Below are positions 1-14,024 of a stretch of DNA of 64,000 bases, in pieces. Position numbers and translations under genes: made by a program. This stretch comes from Planoprotostelium fungivorum. Taxonomy: Eukaryota > Evosea > Variosea > Cavosteliida > Cavosteliaceae. How positions within the stretch are numbered: the first letter of the stretch is position 1; the number at the start of each line of letters is the position of its first letter. Under the pieces are notes generated by a model that saw only the letters and a list, made by a program, of their open reading frames with translations, was not told the origin of the DNA and did not search any database. The stretch is from assembly GCA_003024175.1 (NCBI GenBank), contig MDYQ01000076.1, forward strand, positions 1-64,000. The letters run 5' to 3'.

Positions 1-1091
1 CCCACCTTCCGTCTCAACGACACGATCGGAGATATCATAGCCGCCGGCAAGCAGGATAACGGAGCCAAGTGACTGACCTCTCACACGATTCGAGCTGACT
101 CGTTGTAGATGGACCGGTGCCGTGCCCGAGCCGAGGGAGATCGTTTTCAAGTTGAACGATCGAGTGAAAGATTGCATCAAGAAGGCGGAGGACAATTTCG
201 ACAAATTGGTTCAGGGTCACGACCTCGCCACTCTTTCCTTTGATGGCTACGGAAAGGAGCTCATCAAGAAATTCAAGGTGAAATTTCGCGGGTTCCCGCC
301 AAAATGTTGAGGGTGTACAGGTCAGCCCCGACTCGTACGTGCAGATGCTCATGCAGCTGGCGTACTTCAGGATGCACAATAAATTGGGCCCCTGCTATGA
401 ATCCACCCAAGTCAGAAAATTCCAACAGGGAAGAACTGAAGTCACCCGGTCCGTATCCATCGAGGCGGCCGAATTTGTCAGGTGATTTGTCCGATCTACA
501 ACGTTGTAGACGGGAGTGACCCGCCTGCAGATCGTTCGACGACGTGAGCGTATCAGACGAGCAGAAGGCATCTCTTCTGAGAAAGGCTGTTGCCAGCCAC
601 TCGGCATACATGGGAGAGGCAGCCGATGGTCAGGGTGTAGACAGACACCTTTTCGGTGAATTTTCTTCCCGCCAACCGGCCTCCCCTGACTCGTCCCCCA
701 GGTCTGAAGCGCTGCCTGAAGAGCGGTGAAGAAGTACCGGCCATTTATCAAGATCCTTCCTTCTCCCTCTCTTCTCACTGGGTACTCTCCACATCTTCTC
801 TCAACTCGTGAGATGTCCATCTACATCGTTGTAGACGAGCTAACGTTCATTAGAAAACACATTTCGGGTTGGGGCTACGGAGAGGTCGTGACTGACGGAT
901 TTGGTCTGTCGTACTCTGTTTCGGACAACAACTTGTTCTGGATGATCACCACATTGAGGGGAGGAGACAAGCAGATGGGCAACAAGAACCGATCTGAAGT
1001 CATGAAGTCACACTTGGAAGAGGCAGCGAAGGACATGAGAGAGCTGATGGAGAAGTTATTGCCCCTCGAGACACCCAAGGCCAAGTTGTAA
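1..1091 (+). CDS. Carnitine O-acyltransferase (CRAT-like), 3' part only
   Basis: This is the C-terminal half of a choline/carnitine acyltransferase, the family that moves acyl groups between CoA and carnitine in mitochondria or peroxisomes. Joining the exons gives family landmarks in order: SPDSYVQMLMQLAYFRMH, then YESTQVRKFQQGRTE, then GVDRHLFGLK, and a C-terminal GWGYGEVVTDGFGLSYS block. The catalytic His would lie upstream of the window and cannot be seen. Introns lie near 69-108, 280-320, 482-529, 652-701 and 807-855, and splicing restores one frame throughout. Two introns carry the CTACA-ACGTTGTAG palindrome described in the findings. The stop codon is TAA at 1089-1091. Subfamily (carnitine acetyl- versus octanoyl-transferase) is not settled by this piece. 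Confidence 0.88.
495..510. repeat. Intronic 16-bp perfect palindrome TCTACAACGTTGTAGA
   Basis: A perfect inverted repeat inside an intron of the carnitine acyltransferase gene. It recurs at 13654-13669 and 27771-27786, with one-mismatch copies at 820-835 and 27495-27510. Confidence 0.8.
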
Positions 1092-1278
1092 CGCATAAAC
1101 TTTCAAATATTGCAACGTGTGCATCATCATATTCCATAGTTTATATAGGAGAATGATGTATCCCATTCAAGGATGGTACACCATCCTGCTACCACCTCAT
1201 ATTCCCTCTTGTGTTCATCCACTGCTGCAGCGGACAAATGTATTCCAACAGTACGATAGATTTATTCTGGTATTGGAA

Positions 1279-3767
1279 TCACTTCATATTTGGTGTGGAT
1301 ACCAATTCTATCAAGGGTGGAAGAGCCTCTCCCTTGAGCATCATGCCGAACCCAACTGTCATCAGCCACTCTCTCAGCTCTGGTATCAAGACCAGATCCG
1401 AGTGATATGTGAATCTGCCGATGGTAGATACGACTCCATCGTCTGAACCGTGAATATATCCTCCCGTAGCCTTGAACCCTCTCGTGATCACCCAGCCGTC
1501 AACTTTGTCGTTCTTATACAAGACAAGGATCGTGGCGATCGGTTGCATCTTGTAAAAGACTTCGTGCTGCGTTCTACGGACGACGGGGTCGATCTTGCCA
1601 TCTTCCACCGTACAAGGAGTGTTGTACAAGATGTTGTGGAGCACTCCCCTGCCGTATGGTTTTCCTTCCTGAGACAATCAACAATGCAAGTTCGTACAGT
1701 TCGCCCACTCTGTGAGGTCCTATGTAGAGGTACGAGCCCATCGTTGTCTCAGCAGCTTCCGGGTGCATGAGCTTCAATGCCATATAACTCTGGTAAGAGG
1801 CCGATGTCATCAGATCGGCGGTCGTAGGTTGATCACCACTGAACTCGTACAACGCCTTCGGTACACTGTTTACATCGTCAGCATCGCACGGAGGAAGATC
1901 ACTCACCCGTTCTGCATCGCATCGTCCCCACGATCTACAGTCGTGTGATATCCCAAGGTAATTTCGCGGCAGTGTGCAATGACCTGATCATCGTGTCCCT
2001 GGGGTAGTCTCTTGGATGGATCATCATATATGAGTCTGTCGTTCTCTCTGTCGTATCCTCCTCTGATCGAATTCCCTCTGTGAGAATGATTCCAAGCGAG
2101 GATTTCATTCTACCCGACGTATTCGCAAACGAAGGACAGGGTTAAAGACTCTCCGCGTAGTGTGACGTCACATAGCCAACGCGTGGGTGCACCGTGTACG
2201 TACTCCAAGTCCGTCTTGTAATGCGTATTTGGGAAGTACATCGTTCCCTTACCGTGCGGGTGTCCGTTCTAGAACGCGTCACACGGCTGACAGTCGCAGC
2301 TTTTCACCTCGAACGTTCCGATCCAATGACCAAACGTACCTCTTCCGGAGGCTTTTCCTTGCTTGTCCACTTGACCCCTGTAATTCATCTGGTACACCAT
2401 ATCGGGCAACCCCTTCGTGTATTCGGTGAAGTCGTCCTCCGTGATGGAGTATGCATCTATGGTCGATTGATCCAGCTTTACGCAAGGCAGCTCGATGTCC
2501 TCAATGAATGGAATGTTGCCGACCATCAATGGTATTCCAATCGTTTGGAGCCACTCTCTCAGTTCGGGTATGAGAACGAGATCTGAAAGGGGGGACATCT
2601 CCATACAAGTGTGATCGTGTCGATCGGGGAAGACTCCCATCACAGCTCTGACTCCTCTGATCACTGCCCACTTGCGAGGTCTACCCTCGACGTGAAGCAC
2701 GACCATCTTGGCAATTTCTCTACCCTCGTACTTGATGGGTTTGATGTTCCATTGTATCGGTGGACTGATCTCGCCGGCTTCGTCATAGGTGCATTCTTGG
2801 CCCACGTGATGGTGATAAATGTGACCCTTACCAAACGGTTTTCCGTCCTGAAGATGTGAGGGGTGATCGATCTCTCATTCACCTTCAGTGAACCTATGAA
2901 AATAGTTCCTTGGTCGATCTCGGTGGCCTGATAATCGGCAGAAATTGGGAGCATGAGATCGAGAGATGATAAACCGAGTGTAGACTCGATCTTTTCATAG
3001 GGGGTGTAGAGATAAGCGGGAACTCTGCTTGTGTGAGCCGTGGACTCGCGCACATCTCACCCATTCTTCATCTCCGGCTCTTCCCCGCCATCTCTGCCTC
3101 TATATAATTGCTTGTGTCCCCACGAAACGAACTGGCATTGCCCCAATGTGAACTCCTCTTTATCCGACGGGAGAGCTGGATAAGGATCGTCGTAGATCAG
3201 CTGGTTCTTTTTCACATCGTAACCACCAGTGACGATAGAGTCGTCTGATCGAGTCCACCTCCAGCCCAAGATGCGGTTGTAGTCTTCATATATGTATGAG
3301 ATGAGGATGTCTTCCTCCTCAATCGAGCCAGTCCAACGATCTGCTACGCTCCGATTGAATTCGACTTCACAGCTCTGCGTGGGAGAGAACCATTCTCTAC
3401 CTAATCCGTGCCTCTTACCGTTCTAATCGATGTTCAGTGACGATTGGATCGGATCTTCTGGCACCCAAAAAGTCCCAGCCCAGAGACTTCGAATACCTCT
3501 TCCGTGGGGTTGGCCCTCAGCATTCAGCTCCCCTACATAATCCGCTGGCATCTCATGTACCTCCCCTTGGGCTTCATCGAGGTACATTTGGACACTCTGT
3601 TCGAATCTCATACCTGCTTGCCATTTTGGAGGATCGTGAGGCAACACCTTCGGATAGTGACGAGAGAGATGATTCGATTGGAAGGTACGTCTGAAGATCA
3701 CGAGTGGAATAGACGGTTTACTCCTGAAGTGAGCAGACTGAGCTCGAAAGACTCTGTTGAGGAGCAT
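1279..3767 (-). CDS. MORN-repeat-like protein built from two tandem modules, possible mitochondrial leader
   Basis: The ATG is at 3765-3767 and the stop at 1279-1281. The first 40 or so residues (MLLNRVFRAQSAHF...) are Arg-rich and lack acidic residues, like a mitochondrial leader. The body has MORN-type turns: NAEGQPHGRG, NGKRHGLG, DGKPFGKG, KQGKASGRG and EGKPYGRG. Two copies of a long module follow each other: each has a GGYD-LIYDDP stretch, a K/Q-NG segment, a MORN turn, a W-V/A-ITRG/IRG segment and an SDLVLIPELREWL segment. The matching stretches lie near 3060-3250 and 1920-2060, and the SDLVLIPELREWL copies near 2550-2590 and 1360-1400. MORN repeats usually act as lipid-binding or scaffolding elements; function here is unknown. 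Introns are short; one near 3425-3466 removes an in-frame stop. Two separate genes cannot be fully excluded, but no internal start or intergenic gap is evident. Confidence 0.65.
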
Positions 3768-4384
3768 CTCGTGAAGATGGCGGTGTGGCCGTTTGAGGTG
3801 ATGCGTTTCACCGCCAAGGCAAATGACCTCCAGATATTTTCAGATATTTACCGCGATATGGCACCAATAAGGAGACAAGGGTGTTTCAGCGAGAGTATTG
3901 ACGGTCTGAATCTGCCGTGGCATCACGAGCTCGTGGCTCTTTGAACTTCTGTGAGTCTCTTTCTTCTCCCACCATCATTTCATGATGCCAAACGTGCCAA
4001 AGACACCATATAGTACGAAAACTCTTTCAGATGTCTCTGTATGACAAATCGAGATCATCGTTCATATGCTTTGTGTTTATTATTGTATCAACCCTCGTCT
4101 TCTGCCTCAACGACGCCAGCTGTTCTTCAAAGGATGATACCTTCTGTCTCTCTCTGTGTATCTTGAACGAGGAGGAAGGTCAAACATGGAATGATAGTCG
4201 CTATAGTCGATCTCTAACCCAACGATGATGTCAAATGTGTCCGTCTCCTCTCTCCTTCTGCCACAGAGAACTGTGCCGAAGCCTTTTGGCTCTGGCGACA
4301 GATTCTCCTTCTCTTGCAACACAGTGGACCATAATCTGCATCACATTCATCAGACGATGTCTATGACAGAGAAGAAGATGTAGA
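3768..4384. other. Gap of about 600 bp between genes, one weak small ORF
   Basis: Lies upstream of the MORN-type gene and downstream of the Glu-rich gene's stop. A short + strand ORF starting at 4031 is listed separately. Otherwise I see no conserved coding or RNA gene. Confidence 0.5.
4031..4333 (+). CDS. Possible small secreted or membrane protein (weak)
   Basis: An ATG at 4031 opens a short ORF whose residues 10-30 are hydrophobic (ICFVFIIVSTLVFCL) and end before a Cys-containing stretch, as in a signal peptide. A GT donor near 4179 and an acceptor near 4265 would splice to a short Cys-containing tail ending near 4331-4333, but several acceptors fit and give different tails. There is no homology I recognise. 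It could equally be chance coding in the intergenic region. Confidence 0.22.
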
Positions 4385-5255
4385 TCACCTGTACAGCTCC
4401 TCTGCAAGATCAGCAGCTCCCACATCTTTCGCTCGTCTCAACAGAAAGATGGGACTCTTCTCTCGGCTCGAAGTCCACACTTCCTTGTAAGAGAAGAACG
4501 GACTCTCCCTCGTCAACTTGCACTTGTCGTCCACCCAGCCGTACGTCTCCCTCTCCATCTCACTGGCGGCATGCCTGATGTCCTTTGGACTCAACCTCTC
4601 CGTCTCTATCTCTCGATCGATGTCGGCGTCAAGTGTCGGATCTTCCACGAGATGCCTCCAGTACACCACGGGGAGGTACAGTTTGACGTTCAGCTTCTGT
4701 GCCTTCCTCCACTCTCCAAATGTTCGTCTCAGGAGAAAGTCGCGGCGTCCGTTGATGTGGAGTAGACTCTGCGTGTAGAGGATGAACCGTTCGCGGCTCG
4801 TGTCGTCGGCGTCCTCGAAGATGGAGTGTGGATCTACAGCAAGAACGATGGGCTTCATCTGACGATCGATGGTCAATCTGAGAGGGGTGAGAAGGAGAGG
4901 GATTTGTGTTTCACCTCAGGGTGGTAGCTGTGTTCTGTCCATCTTTCTCTTCATGTGTGTCCTTCTCCGTCCCCTCCTCCTGCTTATCATCCTCTGCTTC
5001 CTTCTCCTTCCCCTCTTGTACCTCTTCCTTCTCCTCTCTCAGCTCTTCCTCTTTCTCCTCTCTTTGCTCCTCCTCCTCCTCCTCTTCTCTCTTCTCCTCC
5101 CTCAGCTCTTCCTCTTCCCTCTCCTCCTCTTTCTCCTTCTCCTCTTCTCTCTTCTCCTCCTCTTCCTCCTCCTCTTTCTTCTCTTCCTTCTTCTCCTCTT
5201 CCTCCCTCTGCTCCTCTATCGTCTCTTCTTCCCTCTCCTCCTTTATTTCCGTCAT
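4385..5255 (-). CDS. Protein with a 110-residue poly-Glu N-terminus and an unrecognised C-terminal region
   Basis: The ATG is at 5253-5255. Exon 1 encodes almost only Glu, Lys and Arg (runs of E up to seven), then an intron near 4874-4911 joins a normal-composition exon beginning LTIDRQMKPIVLAVDPHSIF and ending ADLAEELYR. The C-terminal 160 residues look globular and are mixed-charge; I do not recognise a domain. The Glu tract is encoded by an almost pure CTT/CTC stretch on the + strand, a strong purine/pyrimidine skew. The open frame of about 340 nt plus clean splicing argues this is translated, although all other frames of the tract are also open by composition. It follows the next upstream gene (stop at 5300) by only 44 bp. 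Confidence 0.6.
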
Positions 5256-5299
5256 AAATCCATGGGGAATCTAATCGAGTCAATTCAATGCGTCAACGT

Positions 5300-6540
5300 C
5301 TACCGTATAACCTGTGGTGCACATCCTTCGTTGTTTGGCTCCGTGTGAAGAAGCCCCATGCTCACAATGGATGAACTGAAAAATGAGTTCGATTGGTCTC
5401 TGGGACGTTTCTTGTCGCTTTCCACATCGATGTCGCACGATTCGTTGTGCTCTACATCATGGATGGAAGACATCACTTGGGGTAGAGGACACACGTGGAT
5501 CTGTGGGCCGTCGATGACGGTGAACTGTTTTTTATTAGAGGTGTGACGCGAATGATGTGGTGATGTGATGATGTGGTACGATGGTTTGATGATGTGAAGG
5601 TGTGGCGATGTGATGATGCGATGATCACACCCACCCACACATTGTGTTCCACGGATGGATGATGAACATAATCGATACTCCCGTGCAAATCAGCCGAGGC
5701 CAGTTGTCTGTGTCTCTCTCCTTCCTGGACCCACACTTGGTGTGACAGTGTCAGAGGAGGATCGTGAACGGTGACTCGGTACAGACTCTTCATTCTTTCC
5801 AAAGGGTGTGAGATGAGTCGGCAGGTGATGTATTGATCTCCCGTCAATATCTTCAGACCATAGCCTCTCTGGCTCAGTGAGGACAGGCACGTTTCATAAT
5901 CAGGTGTCGCCAATGGCTGATCCCGCATGGTGTTCTGCGGCTGGGGGAATGAGCGAGATCGACTTCGTGATCATCTCACCCATTCGAAATTTGATGCACC
6001 ATCTGGTACTGTGTTGGGAGAGTCTGTGGATGGTGCCAACAATTGTTCCACGATCGGACCCACGTCCTCTGTGGGCTGCTCTGTTTTCTTGTAGCTCTTA
6101 TACCATGAGGCTTCACCAGCCTTGTGGGAAGTGATTTTCATTCTCTGCGTGCCATCGTCGGTGATGGTGATGTAAAAGTTCTTTGAGAAAGGAAGCTCTT
6201 GAAAATCACGAGGTACTACGAGGTACGACCTCTGTCGTGGATGTTCATTTGAACGGCTCGAGTAGTGGACTTGATAATCGATCTATGTGAGTGAGAGGAG
6301 ACAGCAGGCATCTCTTACCGGTCCAAATGGTGGAGACCACCAGTAATTATTTCCTTGCCTGAAATGTTGTGGGGTATTCGCCCAGGTAGGTTGAAACATC
6401 ACATCAGTCAGTGGTGGTTCTACCGCCACTGGAACTGTTTTCAATTGCTCGGGGCCCAAGTGGCGTATTTCTCTCCATAAAGAAAGAACATGGTGTGGTT
6501 CGTATGAGAGCAGTTTGAAGTCATACTGATTCAGGGCCAT
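5300..6540 (-). CDS. Unrecognised protein, about 350 residues
   Basis: Four exons join into one frame. The first starts at ATG 6538-6540 (MALNQYDFKLLSYEPHHVL) and ends WWSPPFGP. The second runs IDYQVHYSSRSN to PDGASNFEW. The third runs PQNTMRDQPLATPDYETC to PSVEHNVW. The last runs FTVIDGPQIHVC to CAPQVIR. Introns near 6282-6317, 5952-5990 and 5532-5640 have GT donors and AG acceptors. The last intron is almost entirely CATCA/CACATC repeats. Composition is that of a soluble protein rich in Trp, Tyr and His without signal peptide or membrane segment. I do not recognise a family. The start sits 118 bp downstream of the aquaporin stop. Confidence 0.6.
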
Positions 6541-6658
6541 GGTCGCTCTCGTGATGGTTCTCTCAGGAAATATGTAGACTGGCTCATCTGGATAATTCAA
6601 GGCCAGTTCCAGGCAGCTGTCCCAATCATTATACACCAATCCTATTTTATAATCCAAT

Positions 6659-7595
6659 TCATTTATTGTTGATGCTACTCGAACTTGTCTTGTTGTCATT
6701 CCCGTGGACAAACACCCGGAATAGAAGAGTTGCCACCGAAGAGCCCATGAAACCAGCCAGCCAATAGACCCAGTGGTCCTTCCAATACCCAGACCAAACT
6801 GCAGATCCAAATGATCTCGCAGGATTACTGCATGCTGTCTGATGTTAGATCATCATCATCGCAGTCATCATCGCACCTCCGGTGAGATTCAGAGCGTAGA
6901 AGGTATTGATGGACATGACGCTGCTGATGACAAAGGGTGCCGCCAGTTTCGTCACGATGATCGGTTGGACGGGGTTCAATGTGAGGGAGAAATCCACAAA
7001 GATGAAGAAGAAGGTGATGGCACTCTCGACCAGAAGACCTCTCGCCGGAGAGATGCCCTGTAGCATGGTGGCTCCCAATTTGTATTCGTCATCGTGTCGA
7101 AGATCTGGAGTGACGAGAGCCATGACTGCGGGGACGGCTAAGACGGCAGCCAGCATCTGAGTCAGTGTGAAGACGACCGCACGGAGTAGACTCTGTTTTC
7201 CCGCCAAAAAAGTTCCCCAGGAGACGGGAGGGCTGAGTTGGGCCCCAGAGATCTCTTCGAAGGTAAACACCTGATAGAGGATCATCATGTGATGCCGCTA
7301 TGACGCTGATTCGAACTCACCACACAGATGTTGATCAATCCCATCATAGCAGCTCTCGTCATTATGTCGTCGTGATGAAGCAGATTGGAGATGATACTGA
7401 CGACCACGAGCAGAAATGTGCCCATGAGTTCGGCCAGAGTGGCTCTCCACAGTCGTGCGTCCGTCAATTCTGTGCGTGAATAGATCCATCCAAATTCTTC
7501 TTCTCTCTCGACATCATTCTAACCATTCGAGATCAGCTAGCGAACCTACAAGTGGATCGCACCTTCTCTAACAGAGGAATCTCTTCCTTAGACAT
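6659..7595 (-). CDS. Aquaporin (MIP family) with SPP in place of the first NPA
   Basis: A membrane water or small-solute channel. Spliced exons give MSKEEIPLLEK, then a segment with RATLAELMGTFLLVVVS (TM1), SGAQLSPPVSWGTF (first half-helix), repeated hydrophobic TMs, a conserved LTGG then ACSNPARSFGSAVW (second NPA half-helix), the KDHWVYWLAG last-TM signature, and a short polar tail ending NNK with TGA at 6659-6661. The first pore motif reads S-P-P where most aquaporins have N-P-A; the second is intact NPAR. The start codon ATG is at 7593-7595, in an exon separated from TM1 by an intron near 7520-7560. Before the second NPA the frame requires an intron of about 36 nt beginning GC rather than GT (near 6832-6868), with a CTAAC branch site. 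Selectivity cannot be read from this. Confidence 0.88.
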
Positions 7596-7840
7596 TTGTG
7601 GTTGTGATGTTGGTTTCGTGGTTTCGTGGTGATCGGGTGTGACTGTTTCTTGGTGGAGTTTTCATATACGTCTCCCCTTGACAGGTCATCTCATTCACGT
7701 GTGTGTCCCTTATAAATCCTTCTCAACAGCTGCTCTTCAATTCTATGACGTCTATAGTAGTGAATCGCGTCCAGATATTGTGCATGATTACAGAACGGTG
7801 ATTGCATTCCGATGACGAACACAACAGCCTCTTTTATAGA

Positions 7841-10909
<3,069 letters not shown>

Positions 10910-11680
10910 CCTTTGCCCTCCTCTCAGATGATGCTGATCCTCAAATTTGAATTTTCCCGCCTTTGGTTCACTTGTCTACAAACACCAACATGATACGATT
11001 TAAACGATCACGATCGAGAAAGGGACGATCAGAGACAATACTACGATTCAGGGCAGCTGGACAATTTATTGATGCCAAATCAGTTGACTCGTACTGATGG
11101 GATCTTCTCATTGGACGATCGTCTTGCTACATTTCCCTCTTTTGATCTTATTCGCATATTCAGCTGTATAAAGACTTGAGTAGACAGTGTTCAGTGATCG
11201 ATATGATTTGAATCGTTCGATCCTAACTGCGGCGAACAAAACGACAGAAAATTCGTCACGATACGTACGAAACCATACTACGTCCACTCTGTTCCCCCCA
11301 TCTCTCCCAATCATCCAATCACATTTCAAACATCTCCGTCCATCCAACATCTTCTCACCTCCATCCATTCGCTCTTCAGAATGTGTCCATGAAGAGGACA
11401 CATTGCCCATGTGATTGGAACTTCTCTCCCGTCTTTTCTGTCTCTTCTATCCCAAATATCATTACAAACCACTCGTCTTTGTCGACAGCCCTGCGTAGGC
11501 CGCGGTTGCCTGTCGGCGTTTCTCACTGATCTGCAAATTTCCACCAGTTCCACACGTGTTATTCACAGGTTATTCGTAGCCACCTTCAACGTCACAAACA
11601 GATTCAACAAAACCGAAACCAACAGCCAACACACGCACACGCGCCTTTACCTCTAACACAGCCCACACAACACACACAAC
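10910..11680. other. Divergent promoter region between MCM7 and the HAM1-like gene
   Basis: About 770 bp between two divergently transcribed genes. Besides the E2F-type site it holds a CA-rich leader (about 11620-11680) directly before the HAM1-like ATG. Short ORFs on both strands look like chance. No RNA gene seen. Confidence 0.55.
10952..10961. promoter_or_regulatory. E2F-type site (TTTTCCCGCC) in the MCM7 promoter
   Basis: A perfect match to the E2F/DP consensus TTTSSCGC lies 43-52 bp upstream of the MCM7 start codon. MCM genes are classic E2F targets in animals and plants, so position and sequence agree. Binding itself is inferred. Confidence 0.55.
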
Positions 11681-13876
11681 ATGTCATCTCAAGAATCGAA
11701 GGTCACCGTCGAACTCGGCAAGGGATCTGGAGGTCTGGAGACCGCCCGTAACATCGCCTCAGGCACCATCCCCTCCAATGCCGTCATGCTGGACACCCTC
11801 TCCTCCGCTCAGCAGTCCGTATCCCAATCCGGATCCAACTTGGATTCCCACGGACAGACCCTCGCCAAAGACACTGAGAGAGTCCTCGAGGCCACGAAGA
11901 ACCTCTTGGTCGAGAAGAACTCCGATCAGAAGCTCCAGGAGGTCCTCCTCTCTTCAAGAAATGCCGCCAAGACCGGAGCTGACACTCAGATCCGCCCCCG
12001 CAGCCAGGCCAAGATGGTCGGCAACGATCTCGCCAACGTCGCCCGCGAGCTCGCCACGCTCCTCGCTCAGTCGAGAGAGATGAGAGGACTCCTCCTCGAT
12101 CAGATCCAGACCTTCCAGAAGCTCTTCTGGCAGCGCATGAACAACGACCAGTCTGCCCCCGTCTCCTCTGGCTACACCGGTGGACACCAGGTCAGCTCCG
12201 CCCTCGGTGGAGGACAGTACTACTCATACGACACCGGATTCACTCGTGAGCCCGTCGCCGCTTACAACGTCTACAACAACGGTGCCGTTTCCACCGCCAG
12301 ACAGGGTGAGTTCGAATCGACACGATGCATCTCATTCTAACATGGACGACAGGTGAGGGACTTCTGAACCCCACCACCATGATGTCTGCCCCCTCCACCG
12401 CCCCCTCCGTCGCCGCCGGAGCCGTCGACCCCAACTTCAAGACCATCACTCTCACTGCCGAGGAGAAGAGAGAGCTCATCAACTCGTGGAGACAGCTCAT
12501 CACCCGCTTCGGTGCCAAGCCCAACTACGGAAACGCCATGAACAACATCTTCACCATGTTCGATCACATGTCCGACCTGAAGGAGGCCGCCGTGAACGAT
12601 CCCCAACTCCAGAAGGCAGGAGACCACTCTTCCGACGCCATGTCCGGCGTCCGCGAGCTCGTCGAGAGATTCATGGGCGGCCGCACCCTGGACCGTCTCA
12701 CTCAATTGGTCCGCGAGTACTACCGCTTCGCCACCGAGCACCCCGAGGTCAGACAGTTCGGCCAGGACTGGTCCGCCTTCACCTCCGAGACCATGATCAA
12801 CCCTCAGCTCCTGAACGAGCAGAGATACGTCGACAGGATGGATCAGCTCGTAGACAGAACGGTCTACTGGATGAACGTCCCCTACTTTAGAAACCAGAGC
12901 CGCGCCATCGCTGACGAAGTCCGCGACATCTTCAACGCCGTCCGCGACGACTCCTCTCTCACCGAGGTGAGTGTCTCATGATCCTCATCTTCATCATCGT
13001 CATGACACGTTTCAGGTCCAGGACTCTTTCACTCAGCTCTTCCGTGATCTCGCCCAGGACCAGAGCGGAAACGTCTCCATCCACCAGTTGACCAACTCCC
13101 TCCCTCACCTGAAGAACCTCCTCGCACCCATTCTCATCGAGCAATTCAACTACATTCCCATCAACCGTGTCTACGGCACCACACCCAAGGTGAGTCATCC
13201 CCTCCCCCGCCCCCCCTGACTCGTTGTAGTACGACTTTGAATTGTCCAACATCGTCTTATCTGCCTCTGATCTCGTTCCCGACCGCTTCTTCCTCGACGT
13301 CCACACCAAGGCCAAGGTTGGACTCAGCTCCGAAGCCCCAGACCAGATGGTCACCCGCCTGAAGCTGAAGCTCACCAACATCACCGCCACCATGAAGAAC
13401 GTAAACTTCTACTACCTCAGAAAGAAGCTGCCCAAGATCGAAGACGAGGGCGTTGTAGACGTCGCCGTCTTGGCCCCCGGTGCCTCCATCAAGATCGTCT
13501 GGGAGCTGTCCACCTCGAACAAGCGTCCCCTCACTGTCAACTTTAGAAAGGCAACGTGCGACATTGGAAACCTCAACGTCCACGTAGTCCGCGCCAAGCA
13601 CTCCATTCTCGACAAGATCGCCACGAAGCTGTTCGCCGGCCAGATGAGGTGAGTCTACAACGTTGTAGATGGAGGCTGACCCAGGGTAGGAGCCGCATCG
13701 AGTCTGCCGTTGCCGACGGACTCTCGAACGTTGGAAACTCTCTCAGCGACAGAATGAACCGCGCCGTTCGCCACAAGCCCCAGCCCAAGACCGACGCACA
13801 CGTCGGCGTGGAGGGCAACTCTGCCACTCTGTCCAACACCAAGGACACCACCCCCGCTGCTGTCGGACGAGTCTAA
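11681..13876 (+). CDS. HAM1-like (DUF5923-type) protein
   Basis: Five exons give about 640 residues. The N-terminal part is Gln/Ser/Ala-rich and helical. The middle has NSWRQLITRFGAKPNYG and a VRELVERFMGGRTLDRL segment. The C-terminal part has APILIEQFNYIPINRVYG, LVPDRFFLDVHTKAKVG, LKLTNITATMKNVNFYYLRK and a KHSILDKIATKLFAGQM segment. This order matches fungal HAM1-like N- and C-terminal domains, related to lipid-binding BPI/LBP (TULIP) proteins; the assignment is from memory of the family. Codon use is strongly biased to C-ending codons, stronger than in neighbours, which suggests high expression. Introns lie near 12306-12353, 12967-13016, 13191-13230 and 13650-13688; the third ends CTGACTCGTTGTAG and the fourth contains the 16-bp palindrome. 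The stop is TAA at 13874-13876. Confidence 0.72.
13654..13669. repeat. Intronic 16-bp perfect palindrome TCTACAACGTTGTAGA
   Basis: Second perfect copy, five bases after the GTGAG donor region of the last HAM1-like intron and followed by a GGCTGACC branch-like site and AG acceptor. Confidence 0.8.
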
Positions 13877-14024
13877 GGATGTCTATAAATGGTATCGATG
13901 ACGGTGTTGGGTGTCCCATGTGATGTTGGATGTTTGTGTCTGATGTGGGTGATGATTCATGTTGTTTCTGCGTCTGATGACTGTCGATTGAGATGATGTG
14001 ACGAAAATGAAGACACGATCTCAT

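Noticed and set aside
3444-3944. Long + strand frame of 166 codons
   Set aside because: Antisense to the N-terminal exon of the MORN-type gene on the minus strand, which has repeated motifs and a leader; the + frame has no homology.
4869-5348. Leu/Ser/Pro-rich frames on the + strand across the C/T tract
   Set aside because: All frames of a C/T-only tract stay open by composition; the minus-strand Glu-rich frame has an ATG and splices to a normal exon.
6283-6810. Longer N-terminus for the unrecognised gene at 5300-6540, beginning near 6810
   Set aside because: That stretch is the last aquaporin exon (NPAR, KDHWVYWLAG) in another frame; the first ATG after the aquaporin stop is 6540.
12337-12741. 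Minus and second + frames across the HAM1-like gene
   Set aside because: Side effect of strong C-ending codon bias in the real gene, which opens other frames.
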